Positions 1-7,704 of a stretch of DNA of 9,883 nt are shown in pieces (position 1 is the stretch's first letter; every line of letters starts with the position of its first letter). The DNA lies in NCBI GenBank assembly GCA_035500455.1, contig DATJXG010000017.1, positions 1-9,883 of the forward strand. Reading direction: 5' to 3'. Both the position numbers and the translations under genes were made by a program. This stretch comes from DATJXG01 sp035500455. Lineage in GTDB: Bacteria > Acidobacteriota > Terriglobia > Terriglobales > Acidobacteriaceae. Under the pieces are notes generated by a model. It had not been told where the DNA came from and did no database searches. It saw only the letters and a list, made by a program, of their open reading frames with translations.

Positions 1-803
1 CTGACAAGGTGTCGGCGGCGGCTGAGAAAGAAGTCAAGAAGCAAGCGACTCAGCAGGACGCGCTGGCGAAGTCGAGCATGCCGGTTCCCCTGAGAGCCGT
101 CAGGAGACCGGTGACCGTCCGCGACGAAAGTGAACTGGACACGCGCCGACAGAAGGCGGCGAATGAGTTGGCTGCTGCCGCACCCGCAGCGCCGTCTCCG
201 GCTTCCGCGCCGGCAACGGCGCGAGTTTTGCCGCGAAACACCAATGAGACTGTGAGTGTGAGTGTGGAACAAGCGACAGTGGCGCAACCGGCGAAGGATG
301 GCGCCGTGGGCGAGATTGCCAAATCTGAACCCGCCGCTGCTTCCGGCGGACTGCAGGCTACGGCTGGTCCGGTGGCTGCCAAGGCCAAGCCTTTGCGGGA
401 TCCCTTCTTCATGGGCATGCGCCGGGCGAACGGGCCGGGCTCGGGCTTCGCCGGAATCAGCAGCTCATCCGTCAATTGGGCTGTTTCTCCCGAAGGCAGA
501 CTGCAGCGCTCGACTGACGCGGGTAAAACCTGGGAGGCGGTGCCAATGCTCGAGGGTTCCAGCTTTCACGCCGTGTCAGCTGTGGGGCGGGACGTTTGGG
601 CAGGCGGCGATCATGGTCTGCTCTGTCACTCCTCCGACGGCGGGGGACACTGGACGGAGGTGAAGCCCGTGTTTCTGGGGACGGCTTTGACGGCAGACAT
701 TGTCCACATCGAATTTCTCGACGCGCGCCACGGGCGGCTGACGACGGCGAACCAGGAAATCTGGGCCACCACCGATGGCGGCGCGACCTGGTTGAAACGG
801 TAA
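1..803 (+). CDS. C-terminal part of a YCF48/BNR-repeat protein (5' end outside window)
   Basis: The reading frame is open from the left edge (first full codon at base 3) to the TAA at 801-803, so the gene is partial at its 5' end. A GTG at base 9 could start translation but has no convincing ribosome binding site, so I treat the frame as continuing upstream. Counting from that GTG, residues 1-50 are charged, about 50-130 are an Ala/Pro/Ser-rich linker with low complexity, and 150-264 hold three beta-propeller-like units. Each unit ends in an S/T-x-D-x-G-x-x-W motif: STDAGKTW (168-175), SSDGGGHW (208-215) and TTDGGATW (254-261). This is the signature of YCF48-like or BNR/Asp-box repeats, best known from photosystem II assembly factors but common in non-photosynthetic bacteria. 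The missing N-terminus may carry a zinc-finger or membrane anchor, as I recall for acidobacterial relatives; this cannot be seen. The molecular role is unknown. Confidence 0.8.
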   Translation, partial: DKVSAAAEKEVKKQATQQDALAKSSMPVPLRAVRRPVTVRDESELDTRRQKAANELAAAAPAAPSPASAPATARVLPRNTNETVSVSVEQATVAQPAKDGAVGEIAKSEPAAASGGLQATAGPVAAKAKPLRDPFFMGMRRANGPGSGFAGISSSSVNWAVSPEGRLQRSTDAGKTWEAVPMLEGSSFHAVSAVGRDVWAGGDHGLLCHSSDGGGHWTEVKPVFLGTALTADIVHIEFLDARHGRLTTANQEIWATTDGGATWLKR

Positions 804-841
804 TCCAAAGGCCGGAAGATCTTTGCGGTGAAGAATAAAAC

Positions 842-868
842 CGCAAAGAACGCAAAGGACGCAAAGAA
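842..868. repeat. Three tandem 9-base CGCAAAGNN units (dispersed intergenic repeat)
   Basis: Three consecutive 9-base units read CGCAAAGAA, CGCAAAGGA and CGCAAAGAA, preceded by AAAAC. A variant with the same order, spacing and leading AAAAC occurs at 9321-9347, in the other intergenic region. The first unit also pairs with an upstream CTTTGCGG at 821-828. Read on the minus strand the units translate as cysteine/leucine-rich nonsense, a common source of false small genes. Confidence 0.8.
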
Positions 869-930
869 AATAAAACCCGCTGCTTTTTCTTCTTACCCCC
901 GAGTTTCTGGGCAATCGGCACAGTCGGGTT

Positions 931-975
931 TCCTTCGTGCTCCTTCGTGTGCTTTTCCTTCGTGCTCCTTCGTGT
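931..975. repeat. Duplicated 20-mer of CCTTCGTG units
   Basis: The 20-mer TCCTTCGTGCTCCTTCGTGT occurs at 931-950 and again, identical, at 956-975, separated by GCTTT. Each copy is two 10-base TCCTTCGTG(C/T) units, giving four units in all. On the minus strand the unit reads ACGAAGGA, which resembles the nearby plus-strand CGCAAAGGA unit, so the two repeats may be related and could pair imperfectly as a long hairpin (inference). Confidence 0.8.
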
Positions 976-1160
976 TTCGCCTTGGGCTGTGCAAAACCCG
1001 CGCCGGTAACCGATTTTAGAGGATCCTGCGCGAAAGCCGCCGCCGCGCGGTTTCTGTCTGATAAGAAAAGATTTGCAAGCGATTGCGGGTTCTGCGCGTC
1101 TGCGGAGCACGATTACTTCCAGGTGTTACCTGGTGACTCTCAGGAATTACTGACGTGATA

Positions 1161-1189
1161 TTTACGATGCAGAGTCCCTGACCTAGTAT
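1161..1189 (+). promoter_or_regulatory. Putative sigma-70-type promoter for a short transcript
   Basis: TTTACG (1161-1166) and TAGTAT (1184-1189) are separated by exactly 17 bases. Each hexamer matches 4 of 6 positions of the consensus TTGACA/TATAAT. Transcription would begin near 1196. The call rests mainly on position, with a structured sequence and a strong terminator directly downstream. An inverted repeat GACTCT (1135-1140) / AGAGTC (1171-1176) has one arm inside the spacer and could be an operator or a chance match. Confidence 0.35.
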
Positions 1190-1195
1190 CGGTAG

Positions 1196-1265
1196 TGTGA
1201 TTTCGGCAGTTCTGGGGGAGGGCTGCCAGGGCGCTTCGAACCTTCGGGTTTCGGGGCGCCTTTTT
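1196..1265 (+). ncRNA. Candidate small RNA: two hairpins ending in an intrinsic terminator
   Basis: From the predicted start near 1196 the sequence can form two stem-loops. The first is GGCAG (1205-1209) paired with CTGCC (1223-1227), with a 13-base G-rich loop containing GGGGGAGGG. The second is the terminator hairpin at 1230-1260 followed by five T residues. No open frame with a ribosome binding site fits inside. The size (about 70 nt), dedicated promoter-like site and strong terminator fit a bacterial small RNA; the exposed purine-rich loop could be a pairing or protein-binding site. I do not recognise a known RNA family. The alternatives are the tail of a longer 3' UTR from the YCF48-type gene, or an RNA starting further upstream that includes the hairpin at 1119-1133. 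Confidence 0.4.
1230..1265 (+). terminator. Strong rho-independent terminator, plus-strand direction
   Basis: GGCGCTTCGAACC (1230-1242) pairs with GGTTTCGGGGCGCC (1247-1260) around a TTCG loop (1243-1246). The stem has 13 pairs including three G-T wobbles, with one bulged base (1251 or 1252). TTTTT follows at 1261-1265. No T-run follows on the minus strand, so it acts on plus-strand transcripts and not on the convergent efflux operon. It would stop plus-strand RNA before it runs antisense into mdtC. Confidence 0.8.
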
Positions 1266-1268
1266 ACT

Positions 1269-1366
1269 TGTCGCGCCGGCGTCTCGCCGGTTTGCGTCGG
1301 GGATTCTCGCTTTGCCTTGAGCGCTGTGCTTCTGTCCGGCGTTGCCGGCGGGACGCGGGCGCTACG
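1269..1366. repeat. 98-base imperfect inverted repeat downstream of mdtC
   Basis: The left end (1269-1290) and the reverse complement of the right end (1345-1366) agree at 18 of 22 positions. Each arm region also forms its own small hairpin: CCGGCG-TCT-CGCCGG at 1276-1290 and CCGGC-GTT-GCCGG at 1336-1348. The element begins 12 bases past the mdtC stop codon on the minus strand. It could protect or end the mdtABC mRNA, or be a REP- or MITE-like dispersed element. No minus-strand T-run follows, so it is not a classical terminator. Confidence 0.5.
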
Positions 1367-1377
1367 GGTTGCGTTTC

Positions 1378-4300
1378 TCAGTCGGCGTGGGTGGGGCTGG
1401 CAGCGGGCGTGGGAACGTGCTTGCGGCGCTTCATCCACCAGCGCAGGCGGTCCAAATAGATGTAAACCACCGGCGTGGTGAAGAGAGTGAGCGCCTGGCT
1501 GACGATTAGCCCGCCGACAATGGTAATTCCCAGCGGGCGGCGCAGCTCTGAGCCGGTACCGCTGCCGAGTGCCAGGGGCAGGCCGCCAAGCAAGGCCGCC
1601 ATGGTGGTCATCATGATGGGGCGGAAGCGCAAGAGGCAGGCTTCGTGGATCGCGTCCACCGGCGACTTGCCTTCTTCGCGCTCCGCCTGCAGCGCGAAGT
1701 CGATCATCATGATGGCGTTTTTCTTTACGAGTCCAATCAACAAAATAATGCCGATCAGACCGATTACGTTCAGCTCATTGCCGGTGAGCTTCAGCGCCAG
1801 CAGCGCGCCCACGCCCGCGGAAGGCAGCGTGGAAAGAATTGTGATGGGGTGGATGTAGCTCTCGTAGAGCATTCCCAGCACGATGTAAACCGTGGCCAGA
1901 GCGGTCAGGATGAGGATTGGCTCGTTTGCCAGCGAGTCCTGGAACGCGGCGGCAGTCCCCTGGAAGCTGGCGTGAATGGTTCCAGGGAAGTTGATGGACT
2001 GTTCCGCCTTCTCGATTGCCTCGGTCGCCTGCCCCAGCGAAATGTTGGGAGCGAGATTGAACGAGATCGTCACCGAAGGCCATTGCCCCTGATGGCTGAC
2101 GGCCAGGGCGGTATTCGACGGGCCAAAGTGGGCAAACGTGGAGAGCGGCACCATCTGCCCGTTGGTGGAGCGAACCCAGACCGACTGCAGCGCATCCGGG
2201 CTTTGCTGGAAGCGGGGATCGACTTCCATCACCACGTGATACTGATTCAACTCCTGGTAAATGGTTGAAACCTGGCGCTGGCCAAAGGCGTCATAAAGCG
2301 CGCTGTCGATGGCTGCCGTGGTAACACCCATGCGGGCCGCGGTGTCGCGGTCAATCAGAATCCCGGCCTGCAGACCGTGATCCTGCTGGTCGGTGTTGGC
2401 GTCACGCAGTTCAGGCAGCGTGCGCAACTTTTGCAGCAAGCGCGGCGCCCAGTTGTTCAGTTCGGTGAGGTCTTCGCCCTGGATGGTGTACTGGTACTGC
2501 GCCTGGCCCAGGCGCCCGCCGATGTTGAGGTCCTGCGCCGACTGCATGTAGAGCGTGGCGCCGGGAACCACCGCCAGCTTGCGGCGCAGTTCGCTGATCA
2601 CCTGGTCGGCGGACTTGGGATCACCTTTCAACCAGGGCAATTGAAACGAAGGCTTATTGCGCTGCCGTTGGTTCAGAGGCTTGAGAGTGATGAACATTCG
2701 CCCCTGGTTCATGGCGGTGTTTCCGCCGGCAAACCCGACGATGGTTTGCACATTGGGATCTTTCATCACGATGTTGACGAACTGCACCATCTTGACGCGC
2801 ATGGCGTCGAAGGAAATGTCCTGCGATGCCTGCACCGAACCCATCAGGCGGCCGGTATCCTGCTGGGGAAAGAAGCCCTTGGGGGCGGTGCTGTACATGT
2901 ACACGCTGAGGGCGGCGGTTGCGATGGTGATGAACAGAGTCAGCGGCTGATGCCGCAGCACCCATCCCAGAGTGACGCGGTAAAAGGCGAGGATGCGGTC
3001 AAAGATTCCCTGGCTGAAGCGATAGGCGCGGCCATGCTTCTCCTCGCCCAGCGACCTGAGAAACTTGGCGCACATGGTGGGCGTGGTGGTGAGAGAAACC
3101 ATGAGAGAAACGCCAATGGCGATGCTCAGAGTGACGGCGAATTCGCGGAACAGCCGGCCGACGATCCCTCCCATCAACAAGATCGGGATGAACACCGCCA
3201 CCAGCGAGGTGCTCATGGAGACTACGGTAAAGCTGATTTCGCGCGCCCCCCGAAAGGCCGCCTGCACCGGGGGCAAGCCTTGCTCGAGATAGCGGGTAAT
3301 GTTTTCCAGCACGACGATGGCGTCATCCACTACGAACCCGGTGGAGACCGCCAGCGCCATGAGCGAAAGATTGTCCAGGCTGTAGCCCATTAGATACATC
3401 ACGCCGAATGTGCCCACCAGCGACAGCGGCACCGCCACGCTGGGAATCAAGGTGGCCCGCAGGGTGCGCAGGAAAACGAAAACCACCAGGATCACCAGAA
3501 CGACGGAGATCATCAGGGTGATCTCGATATCGCGCAATGAGGCGCGGATGGTGGTGGTGCGGTCCATCACTACGTCAAGATGAATCGCGGGCGAAATCGA
3601 AGCCTGCAGTTCGGGCAGCAAGGCGTAGACGCGGTCCACGGTGCCGATGATGTTGGCGCCGGGCTGGCGAAAGATGATTACCAACACCGCGGGCTTGCCG
3701 CCTGAGAGACCGATGTTGTGAATGTCTTCGACCGAGTCCTCCACGTCGGCCACATCCCCCAGGCGGACGGTGGCGCCGGTCGCGGGGTTGGTAGAGACCA
3801 CCAGGGGGCGGTACTGATCGGCTAACTTGATCTGGTCGTTGTCGTCGATCGCCCAGGTGTTCACGGCGTTGGCCACTTGTCCCTTGGGGCGGTTGGCGTT
3901 GGCGGCGCCCAAAGCGGTGCGTATGGTGTCCAGCCCCACGCCCAGCTTGTTCAACAGCGTAGGGTTGACCTCGGCACGCACTGCCGGGCGCGCGCCGCCG
4001 CCGACGAATACCTGGCCCACGCCCTCCACCTGCGCCAGCTTCTGCGCCAGGATAGAATCCGCGGAGTCGTACATGCGCGGCAGGGGAATGGTGTCTGAGG
4101 TCAGGGAGAGAATCACGATGGGCGCGTCCGCCGGATTTACCTTGCGGTAAGTGGGATTTCCCGGCATGTTGGCCGGCAACTGGCTGCGGGCAGCGTTGAT
4201 CGCCGCCTGAACATCGCGGGCGGCGGCGTCGATGTTGCGGTTGAGATCGAATTGCAGCGCGATGCCGGTCGAGCCCATCTGGCTCGTTGAGGTCATCTGG

Positions 4301-4533
4301 TTGACGCCGGCGATGCGTCCGAACTGGCGTTCCAGCGGCGTGGCCACGGCCGAGGCCATCGTTTCCGGGCTGGCGCCGGGCAGCCCCGCGCCCACGGAAA
4401 TGACCGGAAATTCCACCTGGGGAAGCGGGGCAACCGGCAGGAAGTTGAAAGCCAGGGCACCCGACATCAGCAGCGCCAGCGTCAGCAGTGACGTTCCGAT
4501 CGGGCGCTTGATGAATGGGGTGGATACGCTCAT
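1378..4533 (-). CDS. mdtC: RND multidrug efflux subunit, MdtC-like
   Basis: This 1051-residue inner-membrane RND (HAE1-type) transporter is close to the usual length of about 1025-1050. The N-terminus matches MdtC: a RPIGTSLL membrane segment, then FLPVAPLPQVEFPVI, LPGASPETMAS and ATPLERQFGRIAGV. Transmembrane segment 4 holds the proton-relay aspartates D403-D404 in TGFVVDDAIVVLEN. VKKNAIMMIDF near 936-946 and RFRPIMMTT near 969-977 supply the conserved lysine and arginine of the relay. Two large periplasmic porter loops (about 30-335 and 555-870) give the expected duplicated fold. In E. coli MdtC forms a mixed trimer with MdtB and is thought to be the main drug-binding subunit. The ATG at 4533 lies 10 bases after the mdtB stop with only a weak GAG in front, suggesting translational coupling. 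Compared with its MdtB partner, and with E. coli MdtC as I recall it, it carries about 15 extra residues near 625-640. It is the last gene of the operon. Confidence 0.93.
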   Translation of the reverse strand: MSVSTPFIKRPIGTSLLTLALLMSGALAFNFLPVAPLPQVEFPVISVGAGLPGASPETMASAVATPLERQFGRIAGVNQMTSTSQMGSTGIALQFDLNRNIDAAARDVQAAINAARSQLPANMPGNPTYRKVNPADAPIVILSLTSDTIPLPRMYDSADSILAQKLAQVEGVGQVFVGGGARPAVRAEVNPTLLNKLGVGLDTIRTALGAANANRPKGQVANAVNTWAIDDNDQIKLADQYRPLVVSTNPATGATVRLGDVADVEDSVEDIHNIGLSGGKPAVLVIIFRQPGANIIGTVDRVYALLPELQASISPAIHLDVVMDRTTTIRASLRDIEITLMISVVLVILVVFVFLRTLRATLIPSVAVPLSLVGTFGVMYLMGYSLDNLSLMALAVSTGFVVDDAIVVLENITRYLEQGLPPVQAAFRGAREISFTVVSMSTSLVAVFIPILLMGGIVGRLFREFAVTLSIAIGVSLMVSLTTTPTMCAKFLRSLGEEKHGRAYRFSQGIFDRILAFYRVTLGWVLRHQPLTLFITIATAALSVYMYSTAPKGFFPQQDTGRLMGSVQASQDISFDAMRVKMVQFVNIVMKDPNVQTIVGFAGGNTAMNQGRMFITLKPLNQRQRNKPSFQLPWLKGDPKSADQVISELRRKLAVVPGATLYMQSAQDLNIGGRLGQAQYQYTIQGEDLTELNNWAPRLLQKLRTLPELRDANTDQQDHGLQAGILIDRDTAARMGVTTAAIDSALYDAFGQRQVSTIYQELNQYHVVMEVDPRFQQSPDALQSVWVRSTNGQMVPLSTFAHFGPSNTALAVSHQGQWPSVTISFNLAPNISLGQATEAIEKAEQSINFPGTIHASFQGTAAAFQDSLANEPILILTALATVYIVLGMLYESYIHPITILSTLPSAGVGALLALKLTGNELNVIGLIGIILLIGLVKKNAIMMIDFALQAEREEGKSPVDAIHEACLLRFRPIMMTTMAALLGGLPLALGSGTGSELRRPLGITIVGGLIVSQALTLFTTPVVYIYLDRLRWWMKRRKHVPTPAASPTHAD

Positions 4534-4543
4534 AGCTCAGTGC

Positions 4544-7500
4544 TCAGTCTGTGCCTGCCGCCTCAGCTTCGATCGGGTTGCCGATGCTGTACTTTTCGAA
4601 CCGCTTCGCCAGGCGGTCAAACCACAGGTAAACCACCGGCGTGGTGTAAAGAGTGAGCAGCTGGCTCACCAGCAATCCGCCGACGATGGTGATGCCCAGC
4701 GGATGGCGTAACTCCGAGCCTGTGCCCCGGCCCAGGGCCAGAGGTAAGCCGCCCAGCAGCGCGGCCATAGTCGTCATCATGATGGGGCGGAAGCGGAGAA
4801 GCGAGGCCTGGAAAATGGCTTCTTCGGGCTCTTTGTGCTGTTCGCGCTCGGCTTCCAGCGCGAAATCGATCATCATGATGGCGTTCTTCTTCACGATGCC
4901 GATCAGCAAAATGATGCCGATCAGCGCGACCACGCCGAGGTCATTGCCAGTGATGAGCAGGGCGAGGATCGCACCCACGCCGGCCGAGGGCAGGGTGGAA
5001 AGAATCGTGATGGGGTGGATGTAGCTCTCGTACAGAACTCCCAGCACGATGTACACGGTAATGATGGCGGCCAGAATCAGCCAGGGCTCGCTGGAAAGCG
5101 AATTGCGAAAGGCTGCGGCCGTGCCCTGAAAGCTGGTGTGAACGCTGGCCGGCATGCCGATGTCTTTTTCGGCGGTGTCAATGGCTTTTGTGGCATCGCC
5201 CAGGGAAACGCCGGGCGCAAGGTTGAACGAGAGCGTCACCTCAGGAAACTGCCCCTGATGGCTGATGGAGAGGGCCGCGTTGGTGGAGGCGAAGTGGCTG
5301 AATGCAGAAAGCGGAACCTGCATTCCGGTGCCCGACTTCACGTAGATGTTCTTCAACGCCTCCGGGCTTTGACGGAAGTCGGGGCCTACTTCCAGCACCA
5401 CGTGGTACTGGTTGAGTTGAGTGAAGATGGTGGAAACCTGGCGCTGACCGAAGGCGTCGTAGAGAGTGTTGTCGATGGTCGCAGGCAGAATTCCCAGTCG
5501 GCCCGCGGTGTCGCGGTCGATCACCAGGTCGGCCTGCAGGCCGTTGTTCTGCTGGTCGCTGGCGACGTCGGTGAGTTCCGGAACGGTTTGCAGCTTGCTC
5601 AGCAGGCGCGCAGAAATCCGGGCCAGTTCGGTGGAGTCGGTGTCTTCCATGGAATACTGGAACTGGGTGCGGCTGACGCGGTCTTCCACCGTCAGGTCTT
5701 GCACCGGCTGCATGTATAGCGTGATGCCGTGGATTTGCGCCAGTTGCGGCTGCAGGCGGCGGATGATCTCGGATGCGGTGGCAGAGCGTTCGTCGCGCGG
5801 CTTGAGGTTGATTTGAATGCGCCCGCTGTTGGGGGTGATGTTGGTGCCATCCACGCCGATGAAGGAGGAGAGGCTGTCCACGTCGCGGTCTTTGAGGATG
5901 GCCGCAGCCAGTTGCTGCTGGCGCTGCGCCAGGGCGTCGAACGATACGTTTTCCGGCGCTTCCGAGATGCCGAGAATCACGCCCGTGTCCTGCACGGGGA
6001 AAAAGCCCTTGGGAACCACCACGTAAAGAAACAGCGTCAGCACCAGCGTGCCCGCTGTCACCAACAGAGTCGCGGTCTGGTGGCCCAGTACCCACTTCAG
6101 GGTGCGTCCGTAGAACTCGATCACGCGATTGTAGAAATTCTCCGACACCTCGTAGAAGCGGCTGCGTTTCTCGCTTCTCGGCTTGAGCAGCTTGGCGCAC
6201 ATCATGGGCGTCAGGCTGAGGGAGACGCCGGCGGAAACCAGGATGGTGACCGCCAGGGTTACCGCGAACTCGCGGAAGAGGCGCCCCACGATATCGCCCA
6301 TGAACAGAAGCGGGATGAGCACCGCGATCAGCGAGACGGTCAGCGAAACGATGGTAAAGCCGATCTGGCCGGCGCCCTCCAGGGCCGCCTGCAGCGGACT
6401 CTGGCCTTGCTCGAGGTAGCGGTCGATGTTCTCGATCATGACGATGGCGTCATCCACCACGAATCCGGTGGAGATCGTCAGGGCCATGAGTGTGAGGTTG
6501 TTCAGGCTGTAGCCCAAGAGATACATCACCCCGAACGTGCCCACGATCGAAAGCGGAACCGCGACGCTGGGAATAATGGTGGCGTACACGTTGCGCAGAA
6601 ACAGGAAGATCACCAGCACGACCAGCACGACGGTAAGCATCAGTTCGAACTGGACGTCGGCGACCGAGGCGCGGATGGTGACCGTGCGGTCGGTAAGAAT
6701 CTGCACGCTGACCGACGAGGGCAGGGAAGCCTGCAGTTGCGGCAGCAGGCCCTTGATGCGGTCCACGACGGTGATGATGTTGGCGCCCGGCTGGCGCTGG
6801 ATGTTGACCAGCACCGCCGGAGTCCGGTTCATCCACGCCGCCTGCAGGGTGTTCTCAATCCCGTCGGTCACGGTAGCCACGTCGGAAAGGCGCACCGGTC
6901 CGCCGTTGCGATACGCCACTACGATCGGCCGGTAGTCGTCACTGGAGGTGAGCTGGTCGTTGGCTCCGATGGTGTAGGACTGGCGCGGGCCTTCGAGGTT
7001 CCCTTTTGCCTGGTCCACGTTGGCCGCGGCCAGCGCGGTGCGCAGGTCTTCCAGGCTCATGCCATAGGAGGCCAGCGCTGTAGGATTGGCCTGAATTCGC
7101 ACCGCCGGCTTTTGCCCGCCACTGATCGAAACCAGTCCTACGCCCGGCAACTGGGAAATTTTCTGGGCCAGCGCAGTGTCGGCCAGATCCTCAACTTTGG
7201 AAAGGGGCAACGTCGCCGATGTCATGGCCAACGTCAGAATGGGAGAGTCGGCGGGGTTGACCTTGCTGTAGATCGGCGGGTTGGGCAGGTCCGCCGGCAA
7301 ATAGGTGCCGCTGGCATTGATCGCCGCCTGCACCTCCTGCTCGGCGATGTCGATGTTCTGGTCGAGGCTGAACTGCAGCGTGATCACCGAACTGCTGAAG
7401 GAGCTGGTGGAGGTCATCTGGTTCAGGCCGGGCACCTGGCCGAACTGCCGCTCCAGGGGAGCGGTGACCGAAGAAGCCATGACCTCAGGATTGGCGCCGG

Positions 7501-7657
7501 GGTAGAAAGTGGCGACCTGAATGGTGGGATAGTCCACCTCGGGCAGAGCGGAGACGGGAAGCTGGCGGTAGGCGACGATCCCCACCAGCGTCAGGCCAAT
7601 CATCAGCAGGGATGTGGCGACGGGCCGGAGGATGAATAGCCGTGAAGGTCCGCTCAT
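4544..7657 (-). CDS. mdtB: RND multidrug efflux subunit, MdtB-like
   Basis: This 1037-residue inner-membrane RND transporter closely resembles E. coli MdtB in its opening: GPSRLFILRPVATSLL, then LPVSALPEVDYPTIQV, TAPLERQFGQVPGL and AEQEVQAAINA. Proton-relay residues are present: D402-D403 in TGFVVDDAIVMIEN, the lysines of VKKNAIMMIDF near 922-932, and the arginines of RFRPIMMTT near 955-963. Periplasmic porter regions lie at about 30-335 and 550-855. In the E. coli complex the likely arrangement is two MdtB with one MdtC, with MdtB mainly driving proton flow; the same division is inferred here from homology. The ATG at 7657 has AGGA about 11 bases upstream and is 47 bases past the mdtA stop. 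The gene overlaps nothing and is followed 10 bases later by mdtC. The large open frame on its opposite strand is a codon-bias shadow. Confidence 0.93.
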   Translation of the reverse strand: MSGPSRLFILRPVATSLLMIGLTLVGIVAYRQLPVSALPEVDYPTIQVATFYPGANPEVMASSVTAPLERQFGQVPGLNQMTSTSSFSSSVITLQFSLDQNIDIAEQEVQAAINASGTYLPADLPNPPIYSKVNPADSPILTLAMTSATLPLSKVEDLADTALAQKISQLPGVGLVSISGGQKPAVRIQANPTALASYGMSLEDLRTALAAANVDQAKGNLEGPRQSYTIGANDQLTSSDDYRPIVVAYRNGGPVRLSDVATVTDGIENTLQAAWMNRTPAVLVNIQRQPGANIITVVDRIKGLLPQLQASLPSSVSVQILTDRTVTIRASVADVQFELMLTVVLVVLVIFLFLRNVYATIIPSVAVPLSIVGTFGVMYLLGYSLNNLTLMALTISTGFVVDDAIVMIENIDRYLEQGQSPLQAALEGAGQIGFTIVSLTVSLIAVLIPLLFMGDIVGRLFREFAVTLAVTILVSAGVSLSLTPMMCAKLLKPRSEKRSRFYEVSENFYNRVIEFYGRTLKWVLGHQTATLLVTAGTLVLTLFLYVVVPKGFFPVQDTGVILGISEAPENVSFDALAQRQQQLAAAILKDRDVDSLSSFIGVDGTNITPNSGRIQINLKPRDERSATASEIIRRLQPQLAQIHGITLYMQPVQDLTVEDRVSRTQFQYSMEDTDSTELARISARLLSKLQTVPELTDVASDQQNNGLQADLVIDRDTAGRLGILPATIDNTLYDAFGQRQVSTIFTQLNQYHVVLEVGPDFRQSPEALKNIYVKSGTGMQVPLSAFSHFASTNAALSISHQGQFPEVTLSFNLAPGVSLGDATKAIDTAEKDIGMPASVHTSFQGTAAAFRNSLSSEPWLILAAIITVYIVLGVLYESYIHPITILSTLPSAGVGAILALLITGNDLGVVALIGIILLIGIVKKNAIMMIDFALEAEREQHKEPEEAIFQASLLRFRPIMMTTMAALLGGLPLALGRGTGSELRHPLGITIVGGLLVSQLLTLYTTPVVYLWFDRLAKRFEKYSIGNPIEAEAAGTD

Positions 7658-7704
7658 GGATGTTGTCGTCCTGGTCTCAAGTTCGACTCGTTGCTCATTG
7701 CCGC

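Larger units (their letters stand above)
804..1160. other. Intergenic region with repeats and no convincing gene
   Basis: This stretch follows the stop of the YCF48-type gene. It contains the CGCAAAG repeat and the CCTTCGTG repeat listed separately, and short open frames on both strands that come from those repeats. An inverted repeat TCTTTGCGG (820-828) / CCGCAAAGA (841-849), 9 bp with a 12-base loop, lies 16 bases after the stop codon. It could be a 3' hairpin of the upstream mRNA, but no T-run follows it directly. A second perfect inverted repeat, CCAGGT-GTT-ACCTGG, lies at 1119-1133. No intrinsic terminator for the upstream gene is clear before the one at 1230-1265. Confidence 0.6.

Noticed and set aside
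576..914. Minus-strand frame with a LCVLCVLCGF-type stretch
   Set aside because: The cysteine/leucine pattern is the translation of the CGCAAAG tandem repeat, and the rest is antisense to the YCF48-type gene. It is a spurious frame.
842..975. CRISPR array
   Set aside because: The units are 9-10 bases in direct tandem without spacers of 25-40 bases, and no cas genes are present.
1269..1290. Intrinsic terminator for mdtABC on the minus strand
   Set aside because: The hairpin is strong, but the minus-strand sequence after it is CGCGACAAGTAAAAA, with no T-run.
1197..1481. Plus-strand frames across the mdtC 3' end
   Set aside because: They consist of the translated terminator, the inverted-repeat element and antisense mdtC. 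There is no ribosome binding site or recognisable protein.
5729..7639. A 636-codon open frame on the plus strand, opposite mdtB
   Set aside because: It is entirely antisense to a clear RND gene, is rich in His, Asp, Gly and Arg as expected from the complement of biased codons, and has no recognisable domain. Similar long frames opposite mdtB (4835-5719), mdtC (2377-3393) and mdtA (7789-8502) are rejected for the same reason.
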